From contig NZ_BJDK01000004.1 of assembly GCF_005405105.1 (NCBI RefSeq), positions 1 through 64,000 on the forward strand: DNA of 64,000 nucleotides, in the 5' to 3' direction. This document shows, in pieces, positions 1 to 9,127 of this stretch. The stretch is from Lactiplantibacillus dongliensis. Its GTDB lineage: Bacteria; Bacillota; Bacilli; Lactobacillales; Lactobacillaceae. How positions within the stretch are numbered: the stretch's first letter is position 1; the number at the start of each line of letters is the position of its first letter. The notes beneath the pieces were generated by a model. It was given only the letters and a program-made list of their open reading frames with translations. It searched no databases and was not told the DNA's origin. The position numbers were made by a program, and so were the translations under genes.

Positions 1-80
1 CCGAATAGCTACTCGTTACGATAAGCTAGCGCACGTCTTTCTGTCAGCAGTATACGTTGCCTCAATTTGTATTTTACCTA
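1..80 (+). mobile_element. 3' remnant of an IS5/IS427-type insertion sequence
   Basis: These 80 bases match positions 834-913, the transposase 3' end of the complete IS just downstream, with four differences. They therefore come from a second copy of the same element. The remnant stops at a CTA directly before the left inverted repeat of the complete copy. Its own right inverted repeat is not found after that copy, so it was cut off by insertion plus deletion or by recombination. It may extend beyond the left window edge. Confidence 0.85.
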
Positions 81-142
81 GGGTCTGTTTGAAAACATCT
101 TTTTTAGGTATAATCTTTGTAAAAACGAATTGAGGTTTTACC

Positions 143-918
143 ATGACAGTGCCTAAACGTTATGAACTTGAAGATGACCAGTGGGAACGCATTGCTTCAC
201 TATTTCCACCATATCGAACTGGACGACCATCCAAAATTGATGACCGAACTGCCTTTAACGCCATTCTCTGGGTTATGCGCAGTGGTGCGGCATGGCGTGA
301 CTTACCAGAACGTTATGGTGCTTGGCAGACAGTCTATAGTCGTTTCCGCCTCTGGGTTGAGTCTGGGCTCTTCGAACGTATCTTTGAAGAACTCATTGAT
401 GATCCAGATATGGAAAATCTTAGCTTAGATTCGACGATTGTTCGAGCTCATCAAAAAGCAACGGGAGCAAAAAAAACGCCAAGTGTCTGGTCGAAAATCA
501 AGCCATTGGACTAAGCCGTGGTGGTCGTACGACGAAGATTCATGCGGTCGTGGATGGCTTAGGCAATCCGGTCCGCTTTTTACTAACAGGCGGTCAGGTA
601 CACGATAGTCGTGCGGCTAAAACCTTGTTGGAATCACTGGACCTGTCCGACTCTAATGTCATTGCGGACAAAGCCTATGGGACCACTGAGTTGCGACAAT
701 ATATCACAGCGGAATCGGGGACCTACACCATCCCGCCAAAAGAGAATGCCAAAAACAAATGGGACTGTGATTATTACGTTTACTGTGAGCGCCATTTGAT
801 TGAGAACTTCTTCAATCTGTTAAAGAATTATCGCCGAATAGCTACTCGTTACGATAAGTTAGCGCATGTCTTTCTGTCAGCGGTATACGTTGCCTCAATT
901 TGTATTTTACTTAAGTAG
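143..918 (+). CDS. IS5-family DDE transposase made by -1 frameshift (two ORFs)
   Basis: The first frame (143-514, 123 aa) holds the N-terminal DUF4096-type domain and the first catalytic Asp (LSLDSTIV). The second frame (up to 918) holds the second Asp (VIADKAYG) and the Glu of the ERHLIENFF segment. The frames are joined by a -1 shift on an A8 run at 469-476, giving about 258 aa. No stop or damage is seen in either half, so this copy may be active. A GAGG ribosome site lies 9 bases before ATG 143, and a TATAAT -10 box lies at 109-114 inside the left end. Codon use and position mark it as a mobile gene unrelated to the capsule genes. Confidence 0.88.
469..476 (+). promoter_or_regulatory. A8 slippery site for -1 ribosomal frameshift
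   Basis: Eight A residues where the transposase reading frame must move from frame 2 to frame 1. Reading -1 here gives an uninterrupted DDE protein. Translation without slipping stops at 514. Such A-runs are the usual frameshift signal in this IS group. That the shift really occurs here is inferred from frame continuity. Confidence 0.7.
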
Positions 919-994
919 TTTTCAAACGGGCCCTAATATATTAAATTTAGAAAAGGGAACGAAGCAATATGCATTTTAGCTTTTAAAACAAGCC

Positions 995-1528
995 CTAGCC
1001 ACTTACCCACCGATAATCTACAAAATGTCCTGGGTCTTGAAAATTTATCACACAGGCATAATTACCTACAGCCGTGGCATTTTTGGGTATATCTTTAGTA
1101 ACAACGCTTCCCGCCCCAATGGTGACATTATCTTCTATTGTCACATGTTCTACAATGCAAACGTTAGGCCCTATATATACATTATTCCCTATTTTTGCTG
1201 GTGTTTCTGAATTTGAACCGATAGTTGTAAACTGACTTAAATTTACATTATTTCCGATAACAGTTCTACTATTCACAACTATTGGCCCTCCATGACCTAT
1301 ATATAATCCAAAACCGATATTCGTAGAGTAGTGTATTCGAACTATGTTATGTGTATAATCTAAATGCCATAATATTTTACCGAGTAAACCTTTCAAACCA
1401 CTTGTGTGTCCCCAACGAATGGAACATTGAAATCTGAATGTTCCGTTAAAAATATAAGCAAATATAAAAGTACTTAATTTAGAATTACCATAACATCTGA
1501 ATAAATCACTCTTAATATATTCATTCAA
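995..1528 (-). CDS. Hexapeptide-repeat O-acetyltransferase (CysE/WcaF-like) of the polysaccharide cluster
   Basis: A 177-aa acyltransferase of the left-handed beta-helix family. From about residue 70 there are repeated I/V-G-x-x hexapeptides (IGNNV, IGPNV, IGAGS) with the YIGHGG segment typical of the serine-acetyltransferase subgroup. In polysaccharide clusters such proteins transfer acetyl groups from acetyl-CoA to sugar hydroxyls in the cytoplasm, which is the likely role here. The start is TTG at 1528, preceded by a strong AGGAGGAG site; no in-frame ATG fits. It is the last gene of the operon, 35 bp after the pyruvyltransferase-like gene and before the IS. The acceptor sugar cannot be read from sequence. 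Confidence 0.82.
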   Translation of the reverse strand: MNEYIKSDLFRCYGNSKLSTFIFAYIFNGTFRFQCSIRWGHTSGLKGLLGKILWHLDYTHNIVRIHYSTNIGFGLYIGHGGPIVVNSRTVIGNNVNLSQFTTIGSNSETPAKIGNNVYIGPNVCIVEHVTIEDNVTIGAGSVVTKDIPKNATAVGNYACVINFQDPGHFVDYRWVSG

Positions 1529-1563
1529 AACTTCTCCTCCTAACCCATTATTCTACACGTACG

Positions 1564-2547
1564 TTATACAAATTGGTGTTTCCACTTAGAAATTTGACTA
1601 AACGGAATCCTAATATCCATTTCTTGATCACTATTGATAAACTCTTGCACTTTGTCAATTTGCCGATAACTTATAGTTGGTAAATTAGTATCCTTAGCAA
1701 TTTCTCGTGCTCGATTATCCATTTCTATAATCAATGTTCTTCTGCCATGCTGTAACGCTCTAATGCCTGCATGTAGTCTAGTTCCAATATAATCAACTGA
1801 GTCATCCAGTGCATCATCATATGACTGTAAATTTGGGGCAATAAACTCAACCTTACTACTATTTCCTAAATTTAATTTTTGAAATATTTCAATATCTCCA
1901 GGAGATTGAATCCATAGTTTTACTCTTGAATAATTTTTTATTAAATCTGTCATCAGACGTTCATACACTTTCATATACTCCGGAGTCTGGCAATATTCCG
2001 TCACAGTTGTAACTACGGTATCAGCCTTTCCTTTAGGTATTCTATTTAAATGATCCGGAGTTAATTCCCACATGGTTACACATGCAGTATTGATGGACTC
2101 AATACCCATGTCTTGCAGTCTCTTTTGAGTATACGAGTCACGAACCGAATGTAGAAACCGTGAACTAAGCGCATGCTTATAAATTTCCTTTTGTGCAACC
2201 TTTAAAGGTAAATCAATTAGTCTGTTTTTTCTCCCATATGACTGCCATCCTAAACCAATCCCAACTGAGCCTTCAACAGAGTAGTCTCTCACCCCGATAT
2301 GCCATTGCGCATGATTTCTTCCCAGAAATCTATCTGTTAACAAATTCGTTCCTCCAATAAAGCTATATTCAGCTTTTTTCTGGATTGCTTTTGAATTTTT
2401 ACCGATTGTATCATGTGTGCTCGTACTTACAAAGAAGCTATTTGGAAACATTTGCCTTAACTGCTTTTTTACTGCATCCATGATAATAAAATCACCTAAA
2501 TTTCCAGTTGTCACACTAGTATCAAACAAGAAAACTGTATTATACAT
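1564..2547 (-). CDS. Polysaccharide pyruvyl transferase family protein
   Basis: 327 aa with the family hallmarks: an N-terminal NLGD motif in TGNLGDFIIMDA, a central GGTNLL segment, and a C-terminal TRLHAGI stretch followed by IIEMDNRA. Members transfer pyruvate from phosphoenolpyruvate to a sugar to form a ketal, adding negative charge to surface glycans. A GGGAGG ribosome site precedes ATG 2547. The gene lies between flippase and acetyltransferase, so it probably decorates the repeat unit before export. Some proteins of this fold have other or unknown activities, so the pyruvylation assignment rests on family and context. Confidence 0.8.
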   Translation of the reverse strand: MYNTVFLFDTSVTTGNLGDFIIMDAVKKQLRQMFPNSFFVSTSTHDTIGKNSKAIQKKAEYSFIGGTNLLTDRFLGRNHAQWHIGVRDYSVEGSVGIGLGWQSYGRKNRLIDLPLKVAQKEIYKHALSSRFLHSVRDSYTQKRLQDMGIESINTACVTMWELTPDHLNRIPKGKADTVVTTVTEYCQTPEYMKVYERLMTDLIKNYSRVKLWIQSPGDIEIFQKLNLGNSSKVEFIAPNLQSYDDALDDSVDYIGTRLHAGIRALQHGRRTLIIEMDNRAREIAKDTNLPTISYRQIDKVQEFINSDQEMDIRIPFSQISKWKHQFV

Positions 2548-2571
2548 CTTTTCCTCCCAAAATTACTTTCT

Positions 2572-3963
2572 CTATTTACTCGTCAACCTTGCGTCAAATA
2601 TTGGTCTAAGATTCACAAAAACAAGAATGATTTCCAATACTACCAACAGGCTATACATAACCAGTGAGTTTGTCCGACAAAAGAACTGTAATACCGACAT
2701 TAAGAACAAAATAAATAGTGAACTAAATAATAATTGCCAATTTACATGTATGAAAATGTATTTTCTTATATCTCTCAATCTAATGAATGCCACAAAAGCG
2801 AAACCAAGTGCAGCACCAATTCCTGCACCTTGTAATCCTAACGTTGGTATTAATAAAAAGTTTAAAAATACATTGGCAATCATTCCATAGATTGTGGTTT
2901 TCATAATTCCCGCTGTTTTCTTAGTTGCCAAGTAAATTGTTCCCAAAAAACTAGATAGGTTTGAAAAAAAAGTAGCAAATAATAACGATGGAACTACCTT
3001 CCATGCAACAAAGTATGTGTTTGCTACATATACTGACATAATTGGTTTTAGAATTATCAGGATTCCTCCAATTATAACTACTGATAATCCAATATTAGCG
3101 TTAAATACATTTGAAAAGAATCTTTCATCACGATCGCTCTCATACTCTTCCACCGCTGATATCTGCCAAGCTTGTGAAAACACTGTATATAAAACGTTAA
3201 TCATAGTAGGTAACTTGGTTGCAACTGCGTACAATCCGTTAGCTGCCAATCCTACAAATCCAACAATAAAATATCTACTTGCATCATTCGTAAAAAACCA
3301 GAAAAAAGCATTAGGAATCAGGGGAATACTATATCTAAACATACTTTTCAGCATATGCAAACTAAAGTTATTGAATCGGAAGTAGTGCCAAATTTTTGTT
3401 GTAAACACCATGAACGCAACAGAAATAGCAGCAGATATAATCAGGGCAACCAAATATCCTTGCACAGCGGTGTGCTTATAAACAATTAACCATGTACCTA
3501 CGAACGCCATCACGACTGAGCTAACAAGCCCATTTATTGCAAAAACACGTACAAAACCAATACCACGAACAAAGTTTTGCAATAGGTTCTGAATTAAGCC
3601 TATGCTCAAATATAAAATAATATAAACAACATACGACACTTTAAAAAACAACAAAATAGGATACATTGCAAAAGTTATCAAAATCATAAACATAGTAAAC
3701 AAAAATCCAGTAGATAACACTTCGGCCTGATTGATTCGTTTTTCCATTGCAAATCTAAATACTGCATCTGCAATACTCAGGGCTACCACAGGTAACAACA
3801 TATTGACAGTGGTCGTAATCAAATCTACATGTCCAAAATCTGTCGTCGACATGTACCTAGTAAAAATTGGTATTAGAATAAAACTAATAAGTTTACTTCC
3901 TAAATTTCCAATTGCAAAAATTCCAATATTGTTTACCAACCGCTTAACCTTATTATTTAACAT
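2572..3963 (-). CDS. wzx: Wzx-type oligosaccharide flippase
   Basis: 463 aa, almost wholly hydrophobic, with about 12-14 predicted membrane spans and the MOP/MATE-type start NIGIFAIGNLGSKLISFILIPIFTRYMS. It moves the undecaprenyl-diphosphate-linked repeat unit from the inner to the outer membrane face, where Wzy polymerises it. The next gene downstream begins 25 bp after it, and the upstream GT4 gene ends at 4000. The ribosome site is weak (GTGG well upstream), which is common for flippases. In plantarum nomenclature it is the counterpart of cps4J. Substrate specificity is unknown. Confidence 0.9.
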   Translation of the reverse strand: MLNNKVKRLVNNIGIFAIGNLGSKLISFILIPIFTRYMSTTDFGHVDLITTTVNMLLPVVALSIADAVFRFAMEKRINQAEVLSTGFLFTMFMILITFAMYPILLFFKVSYVVYIILYLSIGLIQNLLQNFVRGIGFVRVFAINGLVSSVVMAFVGTWLIVYKHTAVQGYLVALIISAAISVAFMVFTTKIWHYFRFNNFSLHMLKSMFRYSIPLIPNAFFWFFTNDASRYFIVGFVGLAANGLYAVATKLPTMINVLYTVFSQAWQISAVEEYESDRDERFFSNVFNANIGLSVVIIGGILIILKPIMSVYVANTYFVAWKVVPSLLFATFFSNLSSFLGTIYLATKKTAGIMKTTIYGMIANVFLNFLLIPTLGLQGAGIGAALGFAFVAFIRLRDIRKYIFIHVNWQLLFSSLFILFLMSVLQFFCRTNSLVMYSLLVVLEIILVFVNLRPIFDARLTSK

Positions 3964-3999
3964 ATTTAATATTTACCACTTTACTTTTCTACTAAAGTA

Positions 4000-5127
4000 T
4001 TACTTCATTAACTGATCAATTGTGCTTTCCACTTGTCTGGTTGAATGTTCAACGTCAAAGCCAGCTTTAGCAACCTTTCCCTTCTCACTTTGACGACAAA
4101 TTTTGCTCTCAGCTATAATTGTACTAGCCCACTTCTCTATTCCTTCATTTAACCCTAAAAATTGAACATTTCCAGTAATATCAGCTTCTTGTGAAATGTT
4201 ACTGGAATACACACAGTGCAATCCTGACGCTTGCGCTTCAACTCCAGAAATCGGTAGTCCTTCAAATATAGAGGGTAAAATAAAAACATCCATCGCCTGT
4301 AAATACTCATTAACATTCACCACTTCACCCATAAACTTCACATTCGAAGTAATCTTCAATAATTCCGCTTTTTTTATCATATCTTTCTTGAGCGGACCTA
4401 CACCAATAAGCACTAGTATTGCATTCGGTTGAGTTTTTAAAATTTCTTTGAATACATCCAATATAAACGTGTGATTCTTGGTCGTTGCAAAACGACCCAC
4501 ATGTCCGACAACTATCTGATTAGGCTCTATTCCTAATGCAAGCCTCATTCGTCCCCGTACGTTCCTATTGAAGTCATAGTCATCGATTTCCAGGCCATTT
4601 GTAATTAACTTATAGTCATGTTTTTGAGCATGCTTTTTCCCAAACATCCACACAGCTGCCTTATCCGAACATGCGAATTTTGCGCTTGCAATCAAATTAA
4701 TTGCAACTCTCCCAAGGGCATTCATTACTTTTAAGAAATAGGTTTCATCATCTTGAAAGGAGCTGTGCGAATGTATAATAATCTTTTTTTGTCCAGCTAG
4801 TCTACAGATCAACGGGTATGTGAATATATCTGCAGGCTTATTTAGATTAAAATAGGCAATATCATAATTTTTTCTCACATTTTTGAAAACTCTTAATGCG
4901 AAAATCAATGTATTAATTTTTGCTGGCAATTTAGTATTAACTTTCATCAATGCTATCTTATGCCCACCAGCAGCCTTATATCGATCATCAAAAAAATCAT
5001 GACTCATATATTTAACAATAAATTGCAAATTATACCTACTCTTATCTATATGTTCATACAGGTTCAAAGAATACTTTTCTTTACCACCACTACTCAATCC
5101 AAAAACTAGATAAAAAATATTTACCAT
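4000..5127 (-). CDS. GT4-family glycosyltransferase
   Basis: 375 aa with GT-B architecture. The N-terminal acceptor domain starts MVNIFYLVFGLSSGGKEKYSLNLYE. The C-terminal nucleotide-sugar domain has VGHVGRFATTKNH and the E-x7-E type motif around PSIFEGLPISGVEAQASG. It probably adds one sugar to the lipid-linked repeat unit at the inner membrane face. An AGGAG site lies six bases before ATG 5127. It is the second of two adjacent GT4 genes in the operon. The donor and linkage cannot be assigned. Confidence 0.88.
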   Translation of the reverse strand: MVNIFYLVFGLSSGGKEKYSLNLYEHIDKSRYNLQFIVKYMSHDFFDDRYKAAGGHKIALMKVNTKLPAKINTLIFALRVFKNVRKNYDIAYFNLNKPADIFTYPLICRLAGQKKIIIHSHSSFQDDETYFLKVMNALGRVAINLIASAKFACSDKAAVWMFGKKHAQKHDYKLITNGLEIDDYDFNRNVRGRMRLALGIEPNQIVVGHVGRFATTKNHTFILDVFKEILKTQPNAILVLIGVGPLKKDMIKKAELLKITSNVKFMGEVVNVNEYLQAMDVFILPSIFEGLPISGVEAQASGLHCVYSSNISQEADITGNVQFLGLNEGIEKWASTIIAESKICRQSEKGKVAKAGFDVEHSTRQVESTIDQLMK

Positions 5128-5187
5128 TACTTACTCCTATTGTCATTATGCACTTAGCTATTAACGAATAATATATCAGCTCATCTA

Positions 5188-6252
5188 TCACTGATACACT
5201 TTTTGATATTCCTCTGCCATAACTAAATCAGAAAAATATACATTCCAGTATTCTTCACTTCCCGGACACCATTCGATTACACCAGCATCAACTGCAAGCA
5301 TGATTTCCTGAAGTTTAATTTCATCATCTATTCTAAAAAGACGATATAATTTTGAATCCAACAAACTTGCTATTTCTCTATGTGGACCGATGTCACTCAA
5401 TATCAGATTACAATCAGCCGATAATCCTTCAATAATCGACATAGGCAACCCTTCAGACAAAGAAGCCGAAATCATCCAATGTGCCTTCTTAATATATTTT
5501 TCAGGATTAGCAACTTGTCCCGTAAAGTGAATCTTACTCGATTGAAACTTCTCACTAAGCTTCTCATATAGTGGTCCGTCACCTACCACGGTCAGTTTAA
5601 GACGACTTAATTTACTTTCCACTTTTGAAAAATTTTGAACAACATATTCAGTGTTTTTCCTGGTACTCAACGTTCCTAGACACAAAAGCTCAATCTTTTG
5701 ATTTTTTTCTGGAACATCTTTCACACAATTGATCTTTCCAGTTCCATTATGGACTGTCAGTAGACATTCTTTACTTATCCTTAATGAAATTTGAGATTTT
5801 ATGTAGCTAGAACAACAAGCTATTTTGTCCATCTTTCTCCAATAGCTAAATTGCCTTTTTGCCATACTTTTCCCAATGATGCGCCCATATGTAGAAACAT
5901 AATCCACTTCAGGATTATTATGTGCAGTACTTACTTTTAAACAATTGGAGTCACATCCTGCAACCAACTTATCTGCCCTAATACCATGACTGTGAAGAAC
6001 GTCAAATGAATTTGATTCAAGGTACCTTTGAAAATTCTCTTTTCCTTTATAAATAAACTCAATCCTAGAGAGGTTCAAACTTTCCACCACAATGGGTAGT
6101 GTAGAGAATTTTTTCCATTCGTTCCCATCAGTCTCTGGAGAGAGCGTGAGTACCCTAATGTTATTTACCTTACTCAATCTTTTACACAACGAATATAATA
6201 CATTTACTGGGCCAGTATTCTTCAAGGTCGATATGACATACAAAATTTTCAA
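5188..6252 (-). CDS. GT4-family glycosyltransferase
   Basis: 354 aa and GT-B like: the N-terminus ILYVISTLKNTGPVNVLYSL, a HSHGIRAD loop, and a C-terminal donor domain with LCLGTLSTRKNTEYVV and SASLSEGLPMSIIEGL containing the paired Glu motif. Translation starts at TTG 6252 behind a GGAG site. It sits between the GT2 gene at 7175 and the other GT4 gene, with a gap of 60 bp after it. It probably acts in repeat-unit assembly. The two GT4 proteins are clearly different in sequence, so they are not recent duplicates. Confidence 0.87.
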   Translation of the reverse strand: MKILYVISTLKNTGPVNVLYSLCKRLSKVNNIRVLTLSPETDGNEWKKFSTLPIVVESLNLSRIEFIYKGKENFQRYLESNSFDVLHSHGIRADKLVAGCDSNCLKVSTAHNNPEVDYVSTYGRIIGKSMAKRQFSYWRKMDKIACCSSYIKSQISLRISKECLLTVHNGTGKINCVKDVPEKNQKIELLCLGTLSTRKNTEYVVQNFSKVESKLSRLKLTVVGDGPLYEKLSEKFQSSKIHFTGQVANPEKYIKKAHWMISASLSEGLPMSIIEGLSADCNLILSDIGPHREIASLLDSKLYRLFRIDDEIKLQEIMLAVDAGVIEWCPGSEEYWNVYFSDLVMAEEYQKVYQ

Positions 6253-6278
6253 ATGTTTTTCTCCTATATGTTCTCAAT

Positions 6279-7175
6279 TTAACTCACTCTAAACCGATTT
6301 TTCATTACAAGATAAACAAAGCTACTTGGAAGTAAAAGCAGTATTGCGAACAACTTATTGGGCACTTTCCTAATTATAGTAAAAATGCTAACCTTATTTC
6401 TAAACGAGAAAATCATATATACCATGATAAATTTCAACTTCCAATACATGGGTGTTTCAATTGACAGCCTTTTTTCAGCCAGCTTCATGACCCCAATGGG
6501 ATTATCCCACATTATTCGTTTTGAATTAAGCGTCAATCCATCCTCATCGTACTTAGTTGTATATATACCTTGTTGGACAAAAATTGCATCATATACCCTG
6601 CCGATATCAATCCATACATAGTCTTCTGAAAGAAACCTTTCATTTTTAAATTTTGGAAAGGCATGCTTTCTTAAAACACTCGTTTTGAATGTTTCCGCAT
6701 AATCTCCCATCAATCCATTACCGTATCTATATGCGACCAAATTTGCGCGAACATTATCATGCGGAACTTTTCGTAAAGGAGTTCCATCACTGGAGAAACG
6801 TTCAAACACGATTATACCTAATTTTCGATCACTAGCTCGACCTTCAACTTTCCATTGTTGAATTATTCTACTGATCATTTTCGGATCAGCAACATCATCT
6901 GAATCAACAATAATTGTAATCTCACCAGCTGCCATTTGAACCCCATAATTCAATGCAATATGTTTTCCCGAATTTTGATGCAAATATTTAATTTTCCTTT
7001 TAAAGCCACAATTTGATGCCTCTATAAGCTCTAACCCTTCATAAGTATTATCATTGCTACTATCATCCACAATAATCCATTCGAAGCTTTCATTCGTTTG
7101 CTTTTCTAAACTTTGAAATAACCGAAGTATTTTATCTTTTCTGTTATAGACAGTAGTAATAATAGAAACAAGCAT
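6279..7175 (-). CDS. GT2-family glycosyltransferase
   Basis: 298 aa with GT-A fold motifs at the N-terminus: VSIITTVYNRKDKI, the VDDSSNDNT nucleotide-binding loop and a VDSDD metal site around residue 95. A longer in-frame ORF from 7256 exists, but it overlaps the polymerase gene. ATG 7175 has an AAAGGTG site and starts exactly at the conserved GT2 sequence, so that start was chosen. The C-terminal third is rich in hydrophobic residues and may contact the membrane. It lies directly after the polymerase gene in the operon. Donor sugar unknown. Confidence 0.87.
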   Translation of the reverse strand: MLVSIITTVYNRKDKILRLFQSLEKQTNESFEWIIVDDSSNDNTYEGLELIEASNCGFKRKIKYLHQNSGKHIALNYGVQMAAGEITIIVDSDDVADPKMISRIIQQWKVEGRASDRKLGIIVFERFSSDGTPLRKVPHDNVRANLVAYRYGNGLMGDYAETFKTSVLRKHAFPKFKNERFLSEDYVWIDIGRVYDAIFVQQGIYTTKYDEDGLTLNSKRIMWDNPIGVMKLAEKRLSIETPMYWKLKFIMVYMIFSFRNKVSIFTIIRKVPNKLFAILLLLPSSFVYLVMKNRFRVS

Positions 7176-7189
7176 ACTATTCACACCTT

Positions 7190-8287
7190 TCAACCTAAGA
7201 TTGAATGATACGGAATAAAGACTTGTAATCCCGCATGTACAAAAAACAAATACCAAACTGCCATAGAGAATACACTGAAAGTGATTATTTGCATCATACC
7301 TTTAAACATTCTCTGAAAGATCAATGGGACAAGTATTATTTCAAACGTGTTTAAAACAGTGGATACACGCCCAGCAGCTGCTGGAAGCGTATTAAATAGT
7401 ATTAATATAAGTGTACCAGTCAGGTAAACAACTATAACTTTTTGTACATTCTCGACAGAAGCTGTAATTCCCATAGTCTTTTGCTCTCCACTTTGAATGT
7501 TATGCTGGAAGAAAAAGTACAGACAAAGCATTCCAATAGCTAGTTGAAACCAAATCACTGGGTTTGCGAGTCCAGACCCACTTCCTGTAAACACTGTATT
7601 TGTCAAGTAATCTGAGTATGAATTAAATATATTCGCATGGCTTTGTAAGAAACCGCCTGCAAGTTTGGATAAAATAACAGCAAATATGGTAACAATTGGG
7701 AAACTAACTATATTTACTTTCTTTTTAAATACTTTCACTATTACGTAAGCCACAAAAAAGACCAACGCAACTTTTTGAAATAGGCTCGCAATTAAAGTTA
7801 CAATTGCAAAATACACGAAGTGGTGCTTCAGAAGCAAATAAAACGCTAGTAAACATATCACAGCAGCGAGTGATGCACGTATCTGACCAAGATCTCGAGT
7901 AAAATAAAATCTCGAAAAATAATATAAGAGCGCCATTGATCCCAACTGTGGCTGCTTCAAAAGCACCAAAAATAATGTGAACAGGCTAAAAGTAATCAGA
8001 CTAAAAAAAATCAGAAATCCATTAAAGCTCAATGAAAGCTGTACTGCTATCCAATTTAAAATTAAATACCCAATTTCAAAGTGTCCAATTGAAGATAAAG
8101 CAATACCATTTTGTATTTCCGCATACACATCCTGATAACTAGAAAAATCGAAGCCAACCTGTACGCGCATTCCCGCAAATAACGCTAATACAACTCCAGC
8201 TAGAATCATAGGAATATAGGACTTAAAACTCCAACTAAGAATGGTCAAAATTACAACAACCGCAAAAATTGAAAGATATACTGGCAT
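7190..8287 (-). CDS. EpsG/Wzy-type polysaccharide polymerase, membrane protein
   Basis: 365 aa with about ten hydrophobic spans. The N-terminal GMRVQVGFDFSSYQDVY, with its FDF-Y pattern, is characteristic of the EpsG family of O-antigen-polymerase-like proteins. Proteins of this kind polymerise lipid-linked repeat units on the outer membrane face. ATG 8287 directly abuts the TAG stop of the preceding GT2 gene, so the two are translationally coupled. It corresponds by position and topology to the repeat-unit polymerase of plantarum cps clusters. Together with the flippase and chain-length proteins it defines a Wzx/Wzy-dependent system. Confidence 0.88.
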   Translation of the reverse strand: MPVYLSIFAVVVILTILSWSFKSYIPMILAGVVLALFAGMRVQVGFDFSSYQDVYAEIQNGIALSSIGHFEIGYLILNWIAVQLSLSFNGFLIFFSLITFSLFTLFLVLLKQPQLGSMALLYYFSRFYFTRDLGQIRASLAAVICLLAFYLLLKHHFVYFAIVTLIASLFQKVALVFFVAYVIVKVFKKKVNIVSFPIVTIFAVILSKLAGGFLQSHANIFNSYSDYLTNTVFTGSGSGLANPVIWFQLAIGMLCLYFFFQHNIQSGEQKTMGITASVENVQKVIVVYLTGTLILILFNTLPAAAGRVSTVLNTFEIILVPLIFQRMFKGMMQIITFSVFSMAVWYLFFVHAGLQVFIPYHSILG

Positions 8288-9127
8288 CTAAACTCTTCCC
8301 TTTCTTAGCAAATTATTATAAATAAATTGCCGCAGCCAAGTTGGACTAATACCTACAACAACTGCAGATAAAACTCCAATACAAAAACTCTGCCTATCAA
8401 TTAAACCTCCCTTAAGAAAATGTACCCGTGCGTGGTAATTCTGTTTAATATATTTCAATCCCCCACGTCGTTTTTGTAAAGAAACAACTCTTGCAGCAAC
8501 CAATGGGATAGAAATATTTGCAATAGATTTCTCATCTGCCTGTAGCGCTCTTAACCATAAATCATAATCTTCAAAACCTATCACTTCACGGTAACAACCA
8601 ATTTTCTGCACAAAACTTTTTTTAAACATTACGGTCATATGATTTAGAGGATTTCTTTTCTTGGCAAACTTTTTTATTTGGTTTGGATCAGTCGGAACTA
8701 CACGGTAATCAATTACATTTTCCCAGTTAGTGTTAAATTCTTGTATAACACTACCAACTATTTTCACATCATGATGTGTAGAAAAGAACGCTGTTTGTAA
8801 CTCTAATCTATTTGGAAGTGCATGGTCATCACTATCCATCCGAGCTACTAACGGCGCCTTACAATACTGTATACCTTTATTTAGAGCATACCCAAGACTT
8901 CTCAATGTCTTAACTAGAACAATAGTTATCTCAAAATCATCACTATGCCTATCAACAAAATTTCTAAGTGTTGTTTCTAAAGATTCTGTAAGTGGACCAT
9001 CTTTTACCACCACTACCTGTCGCGGTAATTGTGTTTGAGTAGCAATACTTTCCAAAGCTTCCTGAAAAAAAAGGGGCTTTTCTTTATGGTACACAGAAAT
9101 TAATACTGACACGTCCAATTCATTCAT
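8288..9127 (-). CDS. GT2-family glycosyltransferase (AmsE-like)
   Basis: 279 aa. It starts VSVLISVYHKEKPLFFQEAL and has VVKDGP, the LGYALNKGI acceptor loop and the ARMDSDD metal-binding motif. These fit AmsE-type GT2 enzymes that extend the lipid-linked sugar. An upstream in-frame start at 9169 would overlap the priming-transferase gene. ATG 9127 overlaps that gene's stop by only 4 bp (ATGA) and has a GGAG site, so it was chosen. Probably the first glycosyltransferase acting after priming, judged only from gene order. Confidence 0.87.
   Translation of the reverse strand: MNELDVSVLISVYHKEKPLFFQEALESIATQTQLPRQVVVVKDGPLTESLETTLRNFVDRHSDDFEITIVLVKTLRSLGYALNKGIQYCKAPLVARMDSDDHALPNRLELQTAFFSTHHDVKIVGSVIQEFNTNWENVIDYRVVPTDPNQIKKFAKKRNPLNHMTVMFKKSFVQKIGCYREVIGFEDYDLWLRALQADEKSIANISIPLVAARVVSLQKRRGGLKYIKQNYHARVHFLKGGLIDRQSFCIGVLSAVVVGISPTWLRQFIYNNLLRKGRV

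Larger units (their letters stand above)
81..933 (+). mobile_element. Complete IS5-family (IS427-group-like) insertion sequence, 853 bp
   Basis: The ends are 16-bp imperfect inverted repeats: GGGTCTGTTTGAAAAC at 81-96 and the complement of GGGCCCGTTTGAAAAC at 918-933, with two mismatches. A TA dinucleotide flanks both ends (79-80 and 934-935), which fits a short target duplication. The element carries a DDE transposase split over two frames. It lies at the 3' edge of the polysaccharide operon, pointing towards that operon's last gene. The frameshifted transposase and TA target are typical of the IS427 group; the exact IS name cannot be given without a database. Confidence 0.88.
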
